NCBI GenBank assembly: GCA_018398805.1
Contig: JAGFBZ010000863.1
Coordinates: 1,986,501 to 2,050,500, forward strand
DNA: 64,000 nucleotides
Source of the DNA: Hirundichthys speculiger
Taxonomy: Eukaryota > Chordata > Actinopteri > Beloniformes > Exocoetidae
Direction: 5' to 3'
Positions within the stretch are counted from its first letter, which is position 1. Each line of letters begins with the position of its first letter. The translations under genes were made by a program, and so were the position numbers. Below the pieces are notes generated by a model that was not told where the DNA came from, made no database searches, and saw only the letters and a program-made list of their open reading frames with translations. Positions 58,932-64,000 of this stretch are shown one piece after another.

Positions 58932-59365
58932 ACTACAGATATGAAATTCACTGAGCAATAAAGCAGTGAATCAAAGAAATAACATGTAAACCTCGGCACA
59001 GTCTTTGGTAAAAGGTGCTTAATGTCAGTGGGCCTCAGATTTGCTGAGTACAGCTTGTGCACAAGTTCATTCTTTCTACTGTGCTTCGGCATTTTCTTTT
59101 TATTGCAGTGCAGACCAGGATGTTCTGGCAGAGACCGGTGGAGAAATGCCGCTGCATGAGAGCACAGAGGGCCAACCTCACTTCGCTCTGACTTAATTGT
59201 AAACCAGCAGACTCATTTGTAGACCCATCAAAGGTTTTGTAGAACCTCATGGAAACAAAGACAATCATAGTGTGGGAAAAACATTTTAGTTGGTTGAAAT
59301 TATTCTTTATGCTGCATTCAGCGGGTGGAAATATGCAGCACAATCTTAAACACTGTGGAATAACT

Positions 59366-59490
59366 TCCATTTCGGCTGCTCCCTGTTTGGGGTCGCCGTA
59401 GCTGAATGATCCGCATGATTGGTTTGGCACAGTTATAGGTGGATGCCCATCCTGATGCAACCGGTATACAAACCCAGGACCTTGAACTCT
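59366..59490 (-). pseudogene. RTE-type LINE 3' end fragment
   Basis: TTTCGGCTGCTCCCTGTTTG, GGGTCGCCGTAGCTGAATGA, TTTGGCACAGTTATAGG and GGATGCCCATCCTGATGCAA match the antisense of the RTE LINE 3' region as I remember it, the same family end that appears at 22090. No coding motif remains. Confidence 0.5.
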
Positions 59491-62400
59491 GTGGAAATGT
59501 GCAACAAATAGAAAAAAACTACTCTGCTGCCTGACTTATCGTGTAATTTGATCAGTTCATCAGACATTTACGTTTGTATTGACTGTTCCGTAAATCCAGC
59601 CAAAAGTATACATATTTCACAATGAAGACAAGAAACATTTTAGTAGTCCCGCAGGATCCTTATATTATCACTAGATGGATAAAGTTGTCACGCAAGAATA
59701 ATGTATATAATTGAGTTTGCCCCAGTAAATGAATGTTGGTGTTCTGTAAACAGGAATAGCTTACTATAACTCTTCACTTCCATATCAAAATCATGAAGCT
59801 ATAACACCATATAACAATGTTTGGCAAACAGCAAATTATTATTTCAGACAAAATGTGTTATGGTCTTCTCAGTTAATCTGCAGTCACTTTGATGAGTGTG
59901 TTTAGCCACAAAATGCATCTGGGAAATACGTTTTAAGCCTTTAGTGTAAGATGGATTTTATTATACTTCTGGGAAACAATTCCCAGATTTAGTAACCATT
60001 GCAGCCCATTATTCAGTTGAATGATGTCACGTTTCTGCACTGTGATAAATGAAGAGACCCTTACTTGGTTTTGACTGTGTGCCCTGCACAGGAGAGAGAG
60101 CGCAGCTCAGACCACTTATCACCCTCAAGCAGTCTCAGATGAACAATTCAGAATGCATGATCAAATCTTCTGGTCCACGAGTCTCTTTTTGTATCACTAA
60201 ATTGTTGTGATGCAAGAATTCCAAGCATTTCTATTTCATGTTTAAGGTCATTCATGGTGATGCCAATTTCGGTATGTTTTTTTCAGTTAAACTGGTACTG
60301 ATTTTGTTCTTTGGAGTTGTTGTTTTTAGTACACAAAAAAAATAGAACGTCAATGACAAAGTAAAAAAAAAAAGAAGTGTAGTTAGAGAAAATGGGGAAA
60401 AGAGAGGTTTGACGGGAATTTATCTAATGACTAAATATTAAGTGAAGAAAAAGAATACTTGTACAAACAGATTACTTTCTTGAGTGAAAATCATTCGCAA
60501 GATTTCAAACTTTAAAACGTTCTCTGTTTAAAAAACCACAGGGTGTCACACTGGAGGAGCAGACTTCCTCCAAGACAAAAGTGAGCCAAATCAGACAGTT
60601 CCAGGAGATAGCTCGCCCATCTCTATATTTAAGCAAAGCCAACACGTTTGTATTCAGATCACATCCCTTTCTTTGTTCGTCTTTTTAATCAAAGATGATC
60701 TATTTTTTCAGTGGAGGAAAAGCGAGAACTTTGCTCACTTGAAAAAGCTACACGTACACACACACTTGCCTCCATTCCCAGACAATGAAAGTAAAGAGCT
60801 TCAGAGGAGACGATGTGAGGCAGGTGAAGGCTATGCACTCACTTAGCATCCAGGTAGCACCCAGTAGCACTTTTATATAGCCAGCAGTAGTTTCCTGCTG
60901 TAGTAAAGTTTACAATACTATATTGTGGAACTTTAATTCTTGGAATTTTAGGCGCAGATATTCATTATTCATTCATGAAGATCTGTGTTTGGCGACCTTG
61001 ATTCAGCTCTACTATTTCCCTCCCCATGCAGGATACATATGAACATTAATGCAAACAAACAAGGATCAACATGACCTTTAATCATTGTTCACCTGAAATA
61101 CTTCCTCATACACACATTGTTTTTCCCATAAATTAGACACACCATCGATATTTAATTGCACCTTATGATTACAGTTGCATTTTTTTTCCCTCATTTGTTG
61201 ACACTCACACACACTCATGCATATATAAGTTTCCACCTCCTGTGTTTATTAAGTAATTTGTGCGGGACCTTGTGTCCTCTGCTGATGGTAAAAATAAAAC
61301 AGCAGCCTCCCACACACACACACACACACACACATGCACAAACATGGCATTTAAGTTGCTGTCTATGCTAAGTACTAAGGGACTGTGCATAGCTCCCAGC
61401 TCATAAAGTGGAAATGTAACAAGGCAGACAGTACTATATGTAATAACTCTGACGATTACCCCAGCCTCTGGAACTGCACACTCGAGGGTTTGTGTGTGTG
61501 GGTGTGTGTGTGCGTATACTGTTCATGTGTGTACATGAGCTGATTGGCTGAGAGAGCTGGAAATTGGTGGCAGGGGGTAAAGGCAGTTGTCTCACCTCAA
61601 ACAGAGAAAATAAAGTAGGTTTTATGATTATTATTGGTATTCCCCATTCTGCTGCTACTTTGGCTAAGTAACCGTGACATGTACGGCACTGACATGTACG
61701 GCACTGACACGTCCGCGCACACACAAACAAGTCAAGTGTAAATACTTGAACTTCTGGCATACACACTCCTAATGCTTAGGCAAACCTCTCTCTTTCTCTC
61801 TCTCTCTCTCTCTGATGCTCACAAACACACACGCAGCATGTAGATGTGACACACAGCCACACTCACATATTCAATCCAACATTGGAGTAAATGAGCACAG
61901 TCTGTGACATACAATGTGTCTTTCGCTCTGACTCACCATGTATGTCTCACACACACACACCACACACACACACACACATGGACATGCACACAGACCAATA
62001 TTTTGAGTGTAAATGAGTGAAGTTTATGACAAGCAGAAGAGACATTCACTGGAGACAATTACCATTCCTTGGTGTGCAAAAGAAGCCACATACAGTCACA
62101 CAACAACAGTTGCACACACATATTAGCTTCTCACAAACACATGGACCATAACACACACACACACACACACACACATGACAATATCTTTTTTTCTGTGCTG
62201 TGCTGACAGGACTGTCCATACTGGGCCTTTGTTAGTTCTGGTTGGCCAGCCATATTTATAGTACGCCATGTACATGCATGGGTGTTTTATATACCAGCAA
62301 CCTTTGTGAAATCGTTCGTTCTGGGCTTCAGGCATTAAACCCTGTTGGATATTCACACTGGTCTATTTTATTAATTTATTCAATCACACATGATGGCAAT

Positions 62401-64000
62401 TAACTTTTCAGAGTAATGTAAGAACATCTAACAACATATTTTTCAATTCACACACATTGAATCAAAACTAAGTCCACAAATCTGTGACGTGACACACCTT
62501 GCCCTTTTTCTGATTGTGATATTAATGATGAGACCACAATTCAAACATGCACGAACATGAAAATATATGAATTTTGTGTGAGGGTGAAAGTACATACCGT
62601 GCACATTAGTCAGTGATGATTGCTTAGTTCATTTGTCATGCAGCTGTAATCCTAATAATAATTGTAAAAACATTTTAAGCAGGTGACCTCACTGTGTATT
62701 TGATGCATTTTCATTGACATGTACAATAGATCAGGTGCGTGCAGTATTTGCCAACTGATGTTTCCGTATATAACATTTCATCAATTGTTTCTATAGTATT
62801 AGAAGTATATAATTTCCCTTCAAAATAAGCGATTAATAAGGTATTGTTTAGATTTGTCCAATTAGATTAGATTTAAATGAGGACTACATCATTGGGTTTC
62901 TTTTGATAAATCAATTAATGAAACTTTATTATAGTGATTTACATAGTGCTTTACAGGATTAAAAATAACAAATTTGATTTTTCAAATCCACAACCCCACC
63001 ACCTTTTATCAACCATAAGACATGCAGGCATATGTACCCACACTAGAAAATTGAGGAATTAAAAGTGAAAATACAGTTAACGTCAAAATTGAGAAACACT
63101 GACTTTTTCTCTGTGAGGAAAGAAAAAAAATCTGAAACAGCAGCAGAACAGTTTTAGTGCATTAAAAGTTCAAGCAAGCTTTCCTCTATGTAGAAATGGG
63201 CTCCTATATACTTTTACTGACTGTTAGAGTATGTTACAGATACGGTGCAGTAGTTTTCTTTCTGCACTTCATTCACACACACACACACGCACACACCCAC
63301 ACACACACACATATTAAATACTAACTATCTGCACAGAGGACAAGCTGTCATGAGATGCTTCATGGCTTTTCCAAATGTCCCAACAGTCGCTCTGCTTCAC
63401 AAACATGAATGTACATGGTGAGTTTACCACTCTTAACTAATTGTGGCTTTAACAACATGCCAGCAAATGACAGCTGATTTAGCAGGCATTTACATTTATA
63501 CACATATTCACGCACAATCACGTCAATGACTCCCTTAGACCAACAAAACACTGCCGTTCAGCAGAGTGCAGAACTGTGAATAAATCCATAGCAATGAGAT
63601 ACTTAGCCAAATTAATGTGTTGACTGTTACAGCAACAAACTGTACTGTTGACACAAACAGAAGCAGGTCAAAACTGTTAGAGTACCTCCGGAAGTTTATA
63701 TAAAAGCTTAAATGATATTTTGTGAGGGGGCTGGTGTGGGGTGGGGGCTGGGTAGGTTAATACAAATCTTTTTCCATCTTTTTCTGCAGGAGAGATTTCC
63801 CTTGGTTCCCTTGAAATGCATTATTCACACCAACTGCACATTTTGGAGCTAATATAATCTTGAGCTGAAATTAGAATCTTAGTTAAATGGTTATTATAAT
63901 GAGTGATAATAGTGGTGTTTTACCTGAAATTGTGTCATTAATTTTCTACCCTTCAAAAACTTTGAGAGCCCACATCTGCAAAGTATTAACATTTGACACT
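59491..64000. other. No gene seen; CA/TC-rich microsatellite neighbourhood
   Basis: Microsatellites: (CA)n at 61310-61334, (TG)n 61490-61514, (TC)n 61786-61813, (CA)n 61948-61978, 62150-62174 and 63274-63312. A 15-bp unit GACATGTACGGCACT is repeated at 61676-61705. ORFs here are repeat translations or lack motifs. Confidence 0.5.

Noticed and set aside
1..64000. CRISPR arrays, tRNA, rRNA or snRNA genes
   Set aside because: No regularly spaced direct repeats of CRISPR type; no sequence with a complete tRNA A-box/B-box pair or rRNA-like block. GTTCGA-like words such as at 48496 lack the rest of a tRNA.

Overview
The window looks like chromosomal DNA from a teleost fish. It is AT-rich and CpG-poor, full of (TA)n, (CA)n and other microsatellites, and crowded with decayed transposons of types typical of ray-finned fishes: many hAT-type elements, Tc1/mariner and pogo-like fragments, an RTE-type LINE, several other LINE fragments, LINE tails ending in GGATGGAT, and a solo LTR. 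There are no bacterial-style operons and no CRISPR array, and I found no RNA gene. Family names come from recognising motifs by eye, not from a database search. Layout. 0-7.6 kb: mostly unannotated AT-rich DNA with one probable LTR. 7.6-9.8 kb: a Tc1-like transposon broken by a LINE whose two halves face opposite ways. 10.5-16.6 kb: two hAT-type elements lying in or beside long (TA)n tracts. 16.6-19.4 kb: three LINE C-terminal remnants, all on the minus strand. 19.8-21.0 kb: a complete 1.18-kb hAT-type element. 22.1-26.4 kb: an RTE-type LINE on the minus strand, split by a 1.7-kb insertion that itself holds three more insertions. 26.9-35.7 kb: LINE tails, two pogo-like copies, hAT remnants and a clean 224-bp MITE. 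36-41.6 kb: AT-rich and poor in recognisable repeats. 41.6-42.0 kb: the only CpG island, with a splice donor on the minus strand. It is the best host promoter/first-exon candidate, and sequence to its left would then be intron. 42.4-50.3 kb: MITEs, a LINE 3' end, a Tc1 fragment, a solo LTR, and two well-formed minus-strand exons of a protein family I recall as multicopy in teleosts. 50.3-64 kb: mostly unannotated, with a second copy of the hairpin hAT element, one LINE tail in a perfect 13-bp target duplication, and many CA repeats. No intact host protein-coding gene is visible. The points most worth following are the nested insertion history at 22-26 kb, with an apparent copied filler at one junction; the hairpin-bearing hAT family at 24 and 56 kb; and the 44-48 kb block, where intron-containing exons of a multicopy protein lie between AT-rich flanks that might be element termini. 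I did not find a convincing new biological system.
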